A stretch of 64,000 nt of DNA from JAUUSJ01 sp964439395 (GCA_964439395.1 CAYTNV010000019.1:5181-69180), one strand, 5' to 3'. Positions 17,701-27,377 are shown, counted from the first letter of the stretch. Notes: a model not told the origin generated them from the letters alone. A program made the numbers and translations.

Positions 17701-18990
17701 TTGCCTGTAAAAAAGACAGAAAAGCTTCCCAAAAAACCTATCGCCGAAGTGCGAAAAGAAAATGAAGAATTAAAAGAAGAACTAAAAACTCTTAGAGAGA
17801 AATATGCAACTTATGGACATTGTAATATGTGCGATAAGCATAAGTCTAGAGACAAATTTTACAAGAGTACAGATCCTATGATAAAAAGTGGGATTACTTC
17901 AATTTGTAAAGAATGTGCTAGAAAAATAGCACTACAAGTAGATGCTAATGGTATGGAACATTCTCCTACAAAAGAAAGCTGTAGAAAAGCACTATACTAT
18001 CTGAATAAACCTTTTCTCAATAAAATTTGGGATGCTAGTGTTCAAGAATCAGAAAATGTATTGTCTGGAAAGCCGCGTTCCACTGTTTGGGATGCCTACG
18101 CAAAAAATATTAGTATGCCCAACTATGTTGGAATGACATATGTAGACTCTGATACAGAAAGTTTTGTTGAGGATACATCTATTTCTAAATCAAACACAGA
18201 AGAAGATATTTTCAATGACCATATAGGACAAGATGCATGGGACGGATATCTACGTAACAAAAATGAAATTATACGTCTCTTAGAATATGATCCTTTTGAA
18301 AAAGAAGATTTAGCAGACCAACCTCTCCTTTATTCCCAACTCATTGGAATGGTGGACTCAGGTGGTGATCAAAACGATGACATGATGAGAACAGCTTCTG
18401 CTATTTCTATTGTTCGTGGGTTTTTGCAAATTCAAAAAATCGATGACACAATTACCAAACTCATGACTGACTACAGGAATATCGAAAAAAATTCAGCAGT
18501 AATTAAAAGTTTACAAGAATCTAAAGGGAAAATATCTTCTATCATCTCCTCTCTCGCTCAAGATAGTTGCATTTCTCTCAAACACACGAAAAATGCGAAA
18601 AAAGGTGAAAATACTTGGACTGGTAAACTTAAGAAAATTAAAGATCTCAATTTGCGAGCAGGTGAGGTAAATGGTTTCGATATCGCAACATGTAAAGCAA
18701 TGCAGCAGGTAATGGATTTAAGCAACGCTTCGATTATGCGACAGCTGCGATTAGACGAATCTGAATGGTCAGATATCGTAGCTGATCAAAGAGAAATGAT
18801 TGTAAAGTTCCAGGATGAAACAGCTAAATATGAAGAAATTTGTCGAATATTACTTAGAGAAAATCTCGACATAAAGGACTCTCTTCTGGAAAAAGGAATC
18901 GACTTAGAAATGGAAGTTACAGATTTGAATGAACTCTTCTCCTGTTTTTCTGATATTCCAAATCAAGGAGAAAGCGAGGACGAAGAATGA
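17701..18990 (+). CDS. Terminase small subunit-like protein with zinc finger
   Basis: I place the start at TTG 17701, five bases after a strong AGGAGGTG; a GTG at 17587 would lie before and across the tRNA. The 429-residue product opens with a coiled coil (AEVRKENEELKEELKTLREKY), then CNMCDKHKSRDKFYKS ... CKECAR, a treble-clef-like zinc finger of HNH/terminase-small type, and a long helical C-terminus. Its end overlaps the large terminase start by four bases, supporting a packaging role: recognising phage DNA and feeding it to TerL. It is longer than usual for a small terminase. Confidence 0.65.
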   Translation: MPVKKTEKLPKKPIAEVRKENEELKEELKTLREKYATYGHCNMCDKHKSRDKFYKSTDPMIKSGITSICKECARKIALQVDANGMEHSPTKESCRKALYYLNKPFLNKIWDASVQESENVLSGKPRSTVWDAYAKNISMPNYVGMTYVDSDTESFVEDTSISKSNTEEDIFNDHIGQDAWDGYLRNKNEIIRLLEYDPFEKEDLADQPLLYSQLIGMVDSGGDQNDDMMRTASAISIVRGFLQIQKIDDTITKLMTDYRNIEKNSAVIKSLQESKGKISSIISSLAQDSCISLKHTKNAKKGENTWTGKLKKIKDLNLRAGEVNGFDIATCKAMQQVMDLSNASIMRQLRLDESEWSDIVADQREMIVKFQDETAKYEEICRILLRENLDIKDSLLEKGIDLEMEVTDLNELFSCFSDIPNQGESEDEE

Positions 18991-19568
18991 AGTTTATTGA
19001 CGAAAAAGACTCGCTTGATGTATTAGAATATTTTGATCCGTGTATCCAGGAAAATACGATTTATGTAAAACCAGGCATTTATGCCATGTCAAGCAGAAAA
19101 ATTGCTGCTTTAATAGACATTGCAAGAGCACAAAAATATTATCAATGTAATCCTGTAAGATTTATCAACGATTTTTACAATATCGAATTGTTAGATGTGC
19201 AGGCTTGGATTTTACAACAGGCTTGGACAACTAAAAATGTACTTTTAGTGTGCACAAGAGGTCTTGGAAAATCCACGCTCATTGATTTAATGATAATGGC
19301 AAAAGATATGCTCTTTAATAATTACTGGACCTATATAGCGTCTGGGTCTGGTAGTCAAGCAGAAGAAACATTCACTACATTAGAACGATTAGCAAACGAT
19401 AATATAGATACTTTTGTTGGCTCAACAGGAAGTATATTTAAGGCTGAAATAGAAATAAAGAATGCCGCTGGAGACGGCTTTTCTCATAGCAGCAACGGTT
19501 TTTCTTACAGCACATATAATGGAAGCTACACCCAAACACTTAATAGTAATGTAGACAAAAAAAGAGGT
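18987..19568 (+). CDS. terL: Terminase large subunit, exon 1 (ATPase N-terminus)
   Basis: 194 codons from ATG 18987. Walker A is CTRGLGKST (residues about 89-97), preceded by the adenine-binding style FINDFYNIELLDVQAWILQ. Exon 1 ends in NSNVDKKRG with GGT at 19566-19568. Beyond that the frame runs 16 more non-terminase codons to a stop. The continuing sequence, starting with KRGNVVFDECGF (Walker B), is found at 20901, so the gene is split. Joining 19568 to 20901 keeps frame and gives a protein of 682 residues. The motor packages DNA into the prohead. Confidence 0.85.
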
Positions 19569-20900
19569 AAACTAATAAGAAGTAAAAAAATTTATATAAT
19601 TAAATCCATTATTTAAGGAGGAACATATAAATGAAAAGATGGACAGAAGAAGAAACTGAATTTTTAAAACAAAATTACAAACATATGTCATATATAGAAA
19701 TAGGAAAAATACTCAATAGGAAAGATTCAGCTATAAGAGCAAAATGTTTTGATCTTGGATTGATAAAAAATGACAGATGGACAAAGGAACAAATTGAACT
19801 CCTAAAACAAAAGTATCAAGAAATACCATCCACCGATTTAGCTAAAATATTTAATAAAACAAAGACAGCAGTAAATGTAAAAGCAAAAAAACTAGGACTC
19901 AAAAAAAGTAAATATATTTGTGATTATAGTTTTTTTGAGAATATAGATTCAGAAGAAAAAGCATACTGGCTTGGTTTTATATATGCAGACGGATGGATCT
20001 CTGTAAACAAAAAAACAAATAGCGGAGTCCTTGGTATTGAATTACAAATAAAAGATATTGCACATTTGAAAAAATTTAATAAAAGTCTTAATGGTAATTA
20101 TAAAATTTCAACCAGAGAACGAATATACGCTCTTAGCCCATACAAAGAAAAGTTAAATAAACTCTGCTGTATTCGAATTTTTTCCATAAAAATGGTAAAT
20201 GATTTAAAAAAGCTCGGAGTAAATCAAAACAAAACATATGATATAAAATTCCCATTCTTTATAAATGATAATTTAATGCCTCACTTTATTAGAGGCTTTT
20301 TTGATGGAGATGGATGTGTAAGATTAAGGACAAGATACAACAAAAAAGATAAAAAGAAGGTTGAGTATCCTATTTGTGATATTGTTTGCTATGAAAAAAG
20401 TTTTTTAGAAGAATTGAGAAAATATATATACGAGAAATACGACATTCACTCATACATATATCCCGAAAAAAATTTATTTAGGATTTATATACATAAATAT
20501 ATCGACACTATAAAGTTTGTAGATTTACTGTATGAGAATGCATCTATTTATTTAGAAAGAAAATACAGTATATACCAAAAAATTAAAAATATTGTTGCCA
20601 CAGATTGCCTCACTGCTTAGAAATAAGCAGCCCTTTTTAGGGTTCATAACAGGGAGAGAAATCGTGAAGCCTGAAATGGTAACGCGAGTGGAAGGCTGCA
20701 TTTAAAAGTACAGTCACACGCAGAGCATTGGGATTGAACCTGTCAACAGAATATAATATCCCCACGAGCTTCCTGCACGATAATTATAGATTATCCACTA
20801 AAAGTGCCAAACGTTAAACGTGGGTGAAAGTTTATGCCGAACTTATGGGAAATACAACCATAAGAATTACAAGATAAAAAGCTTGTAAGATAACAAATTG
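19569..20900 (+). mobile_element. Self-splicing intron (probably group I) with homing endonuclease
   Basis: The intron boundaries are inferred. A U ends exon 1 (GGT) and a G ends the intron (AAATTG), as group I introns require, and the join restores DKKRG-KRGNVVFDE. It holds a LAGLIDADG gene with its own ribosome binding site, then about 280 structured non-coding bases. GCCCTTTTT near 20630 could pair with exon 1 AAAAAGAGGT with one mismatch, a tentative P1. I could not identify P7 with confidence, so the group is assigned from architecture. Confidence 0.7.
19631..20620 (+). CDS. LAGLIDADG homing endonuclease with N-terminal HTH repeats
   Basis: The 329-residue protein starts at ATG after AAGGAGGAACATATAA. 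Two Myb/SANT-like repeats come first (RWTEEETEFLKQNYKHMS and RWTKEQIELLKQKYQEIP), each ending in a 'xxKCxxLGL'-type helix. Two LAGLIDADG helices follow, WLGFIYADG at about 113-121 and FIRGFFDGDG at about 219-228, each with the metal-binding aspartate. It should cut intronless terL at the Walker B site and drive homing of the intron. It is free-standing within the intron, not fused to exon 1. Confidence 0.9.
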   Translation: MKRWTEEETEFLKQNYKHMSYIEIGKILNRKDSAIRAKCFDLGLIKNDRWTKEQIELLKQKYQEIPSTDLAKIFNKTKTAVNVKAKKLGLKKSKYICDYSFFENIDSEEKAYWLGFIYADGWISVNKKTNSGVLGIELQIKDIAHLKKFNKSLNGNYKISTRERIYALSPYKEKLNKLCCIRIFSIKMVNDLKKLGVNQNKTYDIKFPFFINDNLMPHFIRGFFDGDGCVRLRTRYNKKDKKKVEYPICDIVCYEKSFLEELRKYIYEKYDIHSYIYPEKNLFRIYIHKYIDTIKFVDLLYENASIYLERKYSIYQKIKNIVATDCLTA

Positions 20901-22367
20901 AAACGTGGTAACGTTGTGTTTGACGAATGTGGCTTCTTATCAGAAGAAATGATATCTGTATATGGAGCTTTTGCAATCGTAAATAAAAGTTTTAAATCTG
21001 GAAAAGATGCAACTGGGAAGAGCATAGATCCTATTCGTGCCCGCACTATCCCAAAAGAAATTCCAAATCAGCTGTTTTATATTAGTAGTGCTTCTGACAC
21101 TTCTACGAAATTCTACGCTTTATATCGAGAATTTTCCAAAAAAATGATAGCAGGTGACAAAGATTATTTTGTTGCCCATATCACTTGTGAAGTGCCACTT
21201 CGTCCAACGATTCGTGGACAAGTAATGAGTCCACTCTTTCAAAAATCAGTCATAGATGCGGAAATGCGAACAAATCCAGAAAAAGCAAGAAGAGAATACT
21301 ACTGTGAATTTACAACAGATGCAGGCAGTAAAGCTATTGTTCGTCGTGGAGTTATTACGAGAAATGAAGAGATACGTAAACCTCTGCTCTACAATGACAC
21401 TGGAGATAAAAAATTTGTCATCTCTTATGACCCTGCGAGAAGCCGAGATAATTCTGTTATCACTGTAGCAGAGATTTATGACTATGAACAAGTCGATGGA
21501 ACCATTGAGAAACGAATGAGAATTGTAAATTGTATGAATTTAATAGATGTTGGCAAGAGAATTAAAAGTCCAATGCAAACTCCTGACCAAATAAAATTCT
21601 TAAAACAAGTAATCTTAGATTATAATGGTGGGGCAGATGCATACGGAAATATCATTGGAGTGTTTATCGATGCTGGTTCTGGAGGAGGTGGCGTAAATAT
21701 TGCTGACTATTTAATGGAAGATTGGACAGATAAAGCTGGAATTGTACATAGAGGATTGATTGACGCTGAATATTCTGCGGAATATGTCAAGAAATTCCCA
21801 AATGCAGTAAATAAACTACGACTTATGCAACCAACAGCTTATAAATCAGATATGTTCGAAGCTCTTATTGAATTGCTGAATCAGGACAAAATATCATTCA
21901 CTGCTCCATATAATCATAAGGGTAAACTCACAATATTCGATGTTGATGAAAAAATCCTTACAGAGGCTAAGGATCAAATATCAAAAAAATTAAAGAAACA
22001 GAAAGTAAATCAAGAAGAATTTGAGCAAAAGATGAATGAAGAGCTCCTCAAAGTATCTTCGGTGAAGACCAAGACAATTAAGTTAGATTGGCAAGATGAA
22101 CTTGCTCTGTGCAATATTGATGCAATGAAAGAAGAGTTGGTTAATATTGTAAGAAAGGAACGAGCATCTGGCAAAGATTCTTTTGATTTAATACCAGAAA
22201 AGGCAAATAAGCTCCATGATGATAGAGCATATACTTGTGCTTTATGTGCTTATGCTTTGATGGAAGAACGAAGAAAAAATATAACGCATAGAAAACGAAA
22301 AACGAAAACGTCCGACTTAGTGCATAGACTACCTATTCGCCGAGGCAGACGTTTTTCTTCATTATAG
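20901..22367 (+). CDS. terL: Terminase large subunit, exon 2 (Walker B and nuclease)
   Basis: The exon starts with KRGNVVFDECGF, the Walker B aspartate-glutamate pair. The ATPase coupling region includes FYISSASDTSTKF. The C-terminal RNase H-like nuclease has its three acidic positions in ISYDPARSRDNS, GVFIDAGSGGGG and KLHDDRAYT. An in-frame TTG at 20898 could initiate translation, but an isolated second half would lack Walker A. It ends 13 bases before the portal gene, which has a strong GGGAGGTG site. Confidence 0.88.
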   Translation, partial: KRGNVVFDECGFLSEEMISVYGAFAIVNKSFKSGKDATGKSIDPIRARTIPKEIPNQLFYISSASDTSTKFYALYREFSKKMIAGDKDYFVAHITCEVPLRPTIRGQVMSPLFQKSVIDAEMRTNPEKARREYYCEFTTDAGSKAIVRRGVITRNEEIRKPLLYNDTGDKKFVISYDPARSRDNSVITVAEIYDYEQVDGTIEKRMRIVNCMNLIDVGKRIKSPMQTPDQIKFLKQVILDYNGGADAYGNIIGVFIDAGSGGGGVNIADYLMEDWTDKAGIVHRGLIDAEYSAEYVKKFPNAVNKLRLMQPTAYKSDMFEALIELLNQDKISFTAPYNHKGKLTIFDVDEKILTEAKDQISKKLKKQKVNQEEFEQKMNEELLKVSSVKTKTIKLDWQDELALCNIDAMKEELVNIVRKERASGKDSFDLIPEKANKLHDDRAYTCALCAYALMEERRKNITHRKRKTKTSDLVHRLPIRRGRRFSSL

Positions 22368-22380
22368 AGGGAGGTGAAAA

Positions 22381-23904
22381 ATGGCACGACAAAGTGAATC
22401 CAAAAAACAACCTACCGCTACTGAAATGCGAGAATGGTATGAGAAAAATAAAAAAAGGATAGAAAATTATGATAATGCTAGTGAAGCTTTGAAAAAGTAC
22501 AGAAACGTCGTAAAAACAAATACCAAAAACATTAACAACTATTCTAAAGAGTCAGTAAAAGGCTATTTGCAAGCAATCGGCTCGAATGAAGTGAATTTGA
22601 GAAGTCTTTCTAGATATTTATATTATAGATCTCAAATTTATTACCGACTTGTAAAATACAACTCTAACCAAATGGACTTATCCGTTAGAAGCGTAATTCC
22701 TGTATATAACTTGACAGCGGATAACGATAAGGATGTTATGCTCCGATCTTATTATGACACTTTAAAAACCTTGAATGAAATGAATCTTCAATATGAATTT
22801 TTAAAAGCTTACGCGATTGCTTTTAGAGAGGATGTCACCTATAACGTAGCTTATTACACAGAAGGAGAGGGCTTCTTCCTTCTGCCACTGGATCCAGACT
22901 ATTGTAAAATCGAAGGTGTTTATCCAGATGGAAGCTTTGCTTTTGTAATGGACATGACATACTTTAGAAGGAATCAAGAATTGTTAGAATTTTGGGGTGA
23001 GCCGTTTGAAAGCATGAACAAAGAATATGAAAAAACGAATATCAAGTGGCAATCTGTTCCCCCAGAATATGCAGTGTGCTTAAAAGCAAGGGCAGAGGAT
23101 TGGGATGTTGTTGTACCTGTTTTCGCTCCTCTATTCTTGTCTCTTATCTCATTATTAAATTTAGAGGACATTCAGGATGTTGTAGATGAACAACAAATTT
23201 ATAAATTGATTTGGTCGGAGATGGAAACGATTAATGGTAGCGAAATACCAGATGATTTTAAAATAGATCCCGACTTATCTCTAGATTATTGGGAAAGATT
23301 GACAGATGAAGCTCTTCCTGATTACACATCAACTGCTATTCTCCCAGGAAAGCTAAACTACATCGATTTTAATAATGATGCTGCAACAGATGTTAGCAAA
23401 GTGCAAAAGGCGACACAGACTATTTTAAATACAGCGGGCGGTGCTCAAATATTGAATTCTGCCACGATTAGTGGAACAACCGCCTTTAATGGCTCTATTC
23501 GTGCTGATGCGGAATTTGCTATTTCTGCTCTCCTACCACAGACACAAGCAATCGTAAATAGGTTGCTTTCTTTTTATGTCTCAAATCCTGCAAAGGTAAA
23601 ATTCTTTGAAGTTTCTGTTTATACAAAAGAAGAATTTAAAAAAACAATGCTTGAATCCGCGCAATATGGACTCCCAACAAAATTAATGCTTAACAATCTG
23701 AATGGTTTTTCCGAACTAGACACACTCGCTCTTAATTTTTTAGAAGAAGAATGCCTTGGATTGAGTGACAAATTAGTTCCTTTACAATCTAGCCACACAC
23801 AATCTTCTTCTGAAATCGAAGGTGGCGGGCAAAACAAAGACAGTACAGATTTAACAGATGAGGGAGAAGCCAGTCGAGATAAAAAAGATAAGGCTAAGGG
23901 ATGA
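22381..23904 (+). CDS. Portal protein
   Basis: A 507-residue protein directly after TerL and before the protease/capsid genes, the standard portal position. The size and pattern fit: an N-terminal helix, the conserved YLYYRSQIYYRLVKYN-type segment, a central clip/stem with long helices (PVFAPLFLSLISLLNLEDI), then NGSIRADAEFAISALLPQTQAIVN typical of portals of Clostridia siphophages, and a disordered charged tail. It should form the dodecameric ring for DNA entry and tail attachment. Starts at ATG after GGGAGGTGAAAA. Confidence 0.8.
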   Translation: MARQSESKKQPTATEMREWYEKNKKRIENYDNASEALKKYRNVVKTNTKNINNYSKESVKGYLQAIGSNEVNLRSLSRYLYYRSQIYYRLVKYNSNQMDLSVRSVIPVYNLTADNDKDVMLRSYYDTLKTLNEMNLQYEFLKAYAIAFREDVTYNVAYYTEGEGFFLLPLDPDYCKIEGVYPDGSFAFVMDMTYFRRNQELLEFWGEPFESMNKEYEKTNIKWQSVPPEYAVCLKARAEDWDVVVPVFAPLFLSLISLLNLEDIQDVVDEQQIYKLIWSEMETINGSEIPDDFKIDPDLSLDYWERLTDEALPDYTSTAILPGKLNYIDFNNDAATDVSKVQKATQTILNTAGGAQILNSATISGTTAFNGSIRADAEFAISALLPQTQAIVNRLLSFYVSNPAKVKFFEVSVYTKEEFKKTMLESAQYGLPTKLMLNNLNGFSELDTLALNFLEEECLGLSDKLVPLQSSHTQSSSEIEGGGQNKDSTDLTDEGEASRDKKDKAKG

Positions 23905-23916
23905 GAAAGGAAAAAT

Positions 23917-24096
23917 ATGACAAAACAAAATTTTGTAAGCACAAGAGATGAGGAAACCGCAAAAAAGCTTAGAGAACTTGGACTGCAAGAAGTTCAAAAT
24001 TCTAATGGCTCTTTTACATTTATTAATTGTAATCTATTCACTTTTGGTGATTTAGATAAATCTAAAATTAAATATACAAATAATCTCAGCATTTAG
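23917..24096 (+). CDS. Small unknown protein after portal
   Basis: A 59-residue protein from ATG 23917 preceded by GAGAAAGGAAAAAT. It reads MTKQNFVSTRDEETAKKLRE followed by a short beta end (GSFTFINCNLFTFGDLDKS). The stop overlaps the start of a terminator stem. The pattern 'STRDEETAKKLRELGLQEV' is frequent in small head-region proteins of related phages (from memory). Function unknown. Confidence 0.65.
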   Translation: MTKQNFVSTRDEETAKKLRELGLQEVQNSNGSFTFINCNLFTFGDLDKSKIKYTNNLSI

Positions 24097-24124
24097 CCAC
24101 TCTCCCACTGAGTGGTTTTTTATT
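24097..24124 (+). terminator. Intrinsic terminator
   Basis: CCACTC-TCCCACT-GAGTGG followed by TTTTTTATTT. Confidence 0.85.
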
Positions 24125-24142
24125 TGCAGAAAGGAGGGAGAT

Positions 24143-25672
24143 ATGATAAAAAAAAGACTTTTATATTTAGAAGACTTATATGAATTTTATTCTACTCACA
24201 AAAGATCTACTCATTTTAGTGCAGATGAAAGTCATCCACCAATTGTGGTTCAAGTAAAAGGTACTATCTGCTTTGATAGTAATGATAAAAATACAGACGG
24301 ATTGAGGGCTGTACATTTACAAGCCTGCCACACTGGTAAGAATGTCAACAACTCTAATATTGAAGACGAAATAATTACCGCTGCTCTGCCATCTCTCAGC
24401 AACAGACCGATTCTCGCATTCATACATAAAGTAAATGGACAAGATGAATTTTACACCCATAATATGCACGAAGATGAAGATGGTAACATCGTTTATGATG
24501 AAGTTCCTGTTGGAACCATTCCAGAATCTTGCAATGCACAACTTGTGTATGATGAAGAAAAAGAGAAAAAATATGTAGAAGTTGATGGATATCTTTTTGA
24601 AGAATATTCTAAAGCTCCTGAAATTTTAGAAAGAGAAGGCGAATGTTCTGTTAGTGTAGAACTTGCTATCAGAGAATTTAGTTATAATGCAAAAGAAAAA
24701 TTCCTTGATATTGAAGATTTCTATTTCTCTGGTGTGACAATTCTTGGCAAAACACCAGAAGGACAAACTGTAAAACCAGGAATGGAAGGCAGCAATATTA
24801 AATTATCAGATTTTAGTCAGAAGAATAATAGTTTATTCACTGATTACTCTAAAAAGTTTAAAGAAATAGATGAGAAGCTAGAACAACTACTCTCTCATTT
24901 TAGTAATGGAGATTCTGAGAAAGGAGGAAAGGAAATGAGCAAACTCGAAGAACTTTTAAAAAAATATGGAAAAAAAGTAGAAGAAATTACATTTTCTTAT
25001 AAAGGATTATCTGATGAAGAATTAGAAGAAGAATTTAGCAAAACATTTAGCGACCCAAATCCTGAACCTGAAAATAAAACACAAGAGAATTTTGTAAAAT
25101 CCTTTGAAATCTCTCATGAGGATATTAGATACGCTCTTTATGCATTATTAGCAGATTATGAACAAGCTGATAATGAATGGTATTTTATTAATGCCGTTTA
25201 CGATAATCACTTTACATATGAAAACTGGGAAGGTGATAAAATTTTTGGTCAATCCTATACAAAAGATGGAGATAATGTATCTTTCGATGGGGAACGCTGG
25301 AATTTACATAGAGAACTGCTCACAGATAGTGAATATGCAGAACTACAAACAATGCGTGCTAATTATAACGCCTTAGTAGAATTCAAAGAAAACGCTGAGA
25401 AAAATGAGCTTCATACAAAACGTGAAGAAATTCTTGCGAATGAAAACTTCTCCGATTTAAAGGAAAATGAAAAATTCAAACAACTCATTGAAAACATGGA
25501 CAACTACTCTCTCACTGATCTTGAAAAAGAGGCAAAAGTTATTTTGGCAGACCATCTTACAAATGGAGGAACATTCTCTGCAAGAACTAAAGGCGCTGGT
25601 ATCGAAGTAAAGAAATTTAGAAAACCAGAAAAAATCACAAGAAAAAGCCGTTACGGCTCTATTTTTAAATAA
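24143..25672 (+). CDS. Putative capsid protease/scaffold fusion
   Basis: The 509-residue protein starts at ATG after AAAGGAGGGAGAT. Residues 1-225 are a beta-rich domain with ECSVSVELAIREF and DIEDFYFSGVTILGK, resembling prohead protease folds by position and pattern; I cannot name the catalytic residues. Residues 225-500 are acidic, helical and scaffold-like (long E/K-rich helices), ending in a basic tail ITRKSRYGSIFK. It sits between portal and capsid genes as protease-scaffold proteins do. An in-frame internal start may give a separate scaffold. Moderately sure. Confidence 0.55.
   Translation: MIKKRLLYLEDLYEFYSTHKRSTHFSADESHPPIVVQVKGTICFDSNDKNTDGLRAVHLQACHTGKNVNNSNIEDEIITAALPSLSNRPILAFIHKVNGQDEFYTHNMHEDEDGNIVYDEVPVGTIPESCNAQLVYDEEKEKKYVEVDGYLFEEYSKAPEILEREGECSVSVELAIREFSYNAKEKFLDIEDFYFSGVTILGKTPEGQTVKPGMEGSNIKLSDFSQKNNSLFTDYSKKFKEIDEKLEQLLSHFSNGDSEKGGKEMSKLEELLKKYGKKVEEITFSYKGLSDEELEEEFSKTFSDPNPEPENKTQENFVKSFEISHEDIRYALYALLADYEQADNEWYFINAVYDNHFTYENWEGDKIFGQSYTKDGDNVSFDGERWNLHRELLTDSEYAELQTMRANYNALVEFKENAEKNELHTKREEILANENFSDLKENEKFKQLIENMDNYSLTDLEKEAKVILADHLTNGGTFSARTKGAGIEVKKFRKPEKITRKSRYGSIFK
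24935..25672 (+). CDS. Nested in-frame scaffold candidate
   Basis: Within the protease/scaffold gene, ATG 24935 is in frame and preceded by AAAGGAGG with ideal spacing, far better than chance inside a gene. It would make a 245-residue protein beginning MSKLEELLKKYGKKVEE, consisting only of the helical scaffold part. Protease-scaffold pairs sharing a C-terminus are known in lambda (C and Nu3). Here the arrangement is inferred from the ribosome binding site and domain break. Confidence 0.6.
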   Translation: MSKLEELLKKYGKKVEEITFSYKGLSDEELEEEFSKTFSDPNPEPENKTQENFVKSFEISHEDIRYALYALLADYEQADNEWYFINAVYDNHFTYENWEGDKIFGQSYTKDGDNVSFDGERWNLHRELLTDSEYAELQTMRANYNALVEFKENAEKNELHTKREEILANENFSDLKENEKFKQLIENMDNYSLTDLEKEAKVILADHLTNGGTFSARTKGAGIEVKKFRKPEKITRKSRYGSIFK

Positions 25673-25685
25673 GAAAAAAATAGGC

Positions 25686-25712
25686 AACGCCCATAAGGGC
25701 GTTATTTTTTTT
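25686..25712 (+). terminator. Intrinsic terminator
   Basis: AACGCCC-ATAA-GGGCGTT followed by ATTTTTTTT, between scaffold and head genes. Confidence 0.9.
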
Positions 25713-25760
25713 GTCTAAAAATACCATAATATTACATTTTTGTTTTAAGGAGGAAAATTA

Positions 25761-26219
25761 ATGGTTAGATATGAGATTGAACAACACGCTGTTGCGTTCC
25801 CTACTAAACTCTTAGCACAAAACGGCGGAAAACATATTTATAACGTTCAGCTTGAAACTGACACAGACAATGGAAACTTAATCGCAAGAGGAGACTGGAT
25901 TGAATTAGATCTCTACAAAGAAGCAGCTGTAACTAGTTTTTCTGGAATTGTCAGAGACAAAGCTGCAAACGGTCATTTTTATGTAGAGGTGGTAGACCCT
26001 GGCGACGCTCTCTTTGTTTACAACGTACCTCGAATTTCTGAGGAGTGGACAAACACTTGGAAGAAAGAAAGTAACTATTTTAACGGGGCAGATGAGGTTG
26101 CTCGTTCTTACGAGCTTGCGGTTGGAGATATTTTTGAGGTTTCTGTGGAAGGCTTTACAGCCACACCAGAAATTGGTGCAACAGTAAGCGGTGTAGCAGG
26201 TAAAAAGTTAACTATCTAA
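25761..26219 (+). CDS. Small capsid-associated (decoration/stabilisation) protein
   Basis: The 152-residue beta-rich protein directly upstream of the major capsid gene starts at ATG after AAGGAGGAAAATTA. The sequence (GNLIARGDWIELDLYKEA ... HFYVEVVDPGDALFVYNVP) is a barrel-like fold, as in head decoration proteins. Position and size support a capsid cement or decoration role. No transmembrane or catalytic motif. Family name not certain. Confidence 0.55.
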   Translation: MVRYEIEQHAVAFPTKLLAQNGGKHIYNVQLETDTDNGNLIARGDWIELDLYKEAAVTSFSGIVRDKAANGHFYVEVVDPGDALFVYNVPRISEEWTNTWKKESNYFNGADEVARSYELAVGDIFEVSVEGFTATPEIGATVSGVAGKKLTI

Positions 26220-26238
26220 TAAAGGGGTGAAAAATACA

Positions 26239-27363
26239 ATGGTTAAGAATATTTTAACATTTGAAGAATTATCTGCTAGAACACAGCAGATTTTTAAAAA
26301 TGCAGATGAATATGAAGCATATAGAAACTTAAAATTTGACCTTACTCACGGAATGGATCTATACGACGAAGACGGCAAAGTTATTTCAAAAGCTGAAGCA
26401 AATAAAAAGCTCTTAGAATACTCTTGGAAAATCTTAGGCATCAATGAAAGATCTACTAAGAGACAGAGACGTAGAGCTTTCGATGCGCATGGGCGTGAGT
26501 GGTTCAACATCATTGAAGAGGATATCGACTTTAAAGTCGAGACAGGTTTTAGAGAAAGCGAGTTCTTCAATCGTTTTGTAGAGGAAAGAAATCTTTCTAG
26601 ATACGATTCTCCGGAATTTTGGTCTGAGGAAGATATTATCTTGTCTGTACATAGAATTTCTGGCGACCATCACGATTTCTCCCTACAGAGACTCGGAACT
26701 GGCGAAAGCTATACTATTCCAACATCTGTATATGGAATCGCTGTAGGTGCTGATATTGATCTATATCTTAATGGCAAGTTAGATTGGAATAAATTTACAG
26801 ATGCTTGCGCTAAGGCATTTATCACTAAAATTCAGAACAGTATGTACTCTGAGGTTATGAATGCAGGTAAGAAATTGCCAACGAATCCTCAATTTCATAA
26901 AACTCTTCCAATTTCCGCAGCTACAAAAGATGAGTTTGATACTCTTTTAGAGGATGTATCTATTGCAAATGATAATGCCCCTGTAGTAATTTTTGGCACA
27001 AAGACAGCTCTTAAAAAGCTTACAGCTTTCGCTGATATTGATTGGGTTACAGATAATCAGAAACAGGATGTAGCTACTATGGGAAGACTTGGATCTTATG
27101 AGGGAACTTCTCTCTTCGAGATTCCTCAGAGATTTGCTCCTAATGACGTGACAAAGAAATTAGTAGATCCAAAGAAACTCTTGATTATCGCTCAGGTTGA
27201 AGATAAATTTGTGAAATTCTTAGACTCTGGAGAAACAGAGATTTTAGAGATTACAGAAAAAGGCGATCGAATGGATGACACAATGAAGTACGAAGTTCAG
27301 CGCGCATTTGGTATCGGCACTCAGATTTCTAGATACTTCGGAGACTGGGATATTACTGAATAG
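26239..27363 (+). CDS. Major capsid protein
   Basis: 374 residues from ATG 26239; the GTG at 26227 lies in the ribosome binding site AAAGGGGTG and is not the start. The HK97-type order is visible: helical N-terminal region, a long helix near MYSEVMNAGKKLP, then NAPVVIFGTKTALKKLTAFADIDWV and ENKFVKFLD-like strands, ending AFGIGTQISRYFGDW. Position after protease/scaffold and decoration genes, followed by a strong terminator, fits the most highly expressed head gene. Confidence 0.8.
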   Translation: MVKNILTFEELSARTQQIFKNADEYEAYRNLKFDLTHGMDLYDEDGKVISKAEANKKLLEYSWKILGINERSTKRQRRRAFDAHGREWFNIIEEDIDFKVETGFRESEFFNRFVEERNLSRYDSPEFWSEEDIILSVHRISGDHHDFSLQRLGTGESYTIPTSVYGIAVGADIDLYLNGKLDWNKFTDACAKAFITKIQNSMYSEVMNAGKKLPTNPQFHKTLPISAATKDEFDTLLEDVSIANDNAPVVIFGTKTALKKLTAFADIDWVTDNQKQDVATMGRLGSYEGTSLFEIPQRFAPNDVTKKLVDPKKLLIIAQVEDKFVKFLDSGETEILEITEKGDRMDDTMKYEVQRAFGIGTQISRYFGDWDITE

Positions 27364-27377
27364 TATAAAAATATGAA

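Noticed and set aside
18987..20620. Intein in the large terminase
   Set aside because: The endonuclease has its own ribosome binding site, ATG and stop, and the flanks are non-coding, so splicing must be at RNA level.
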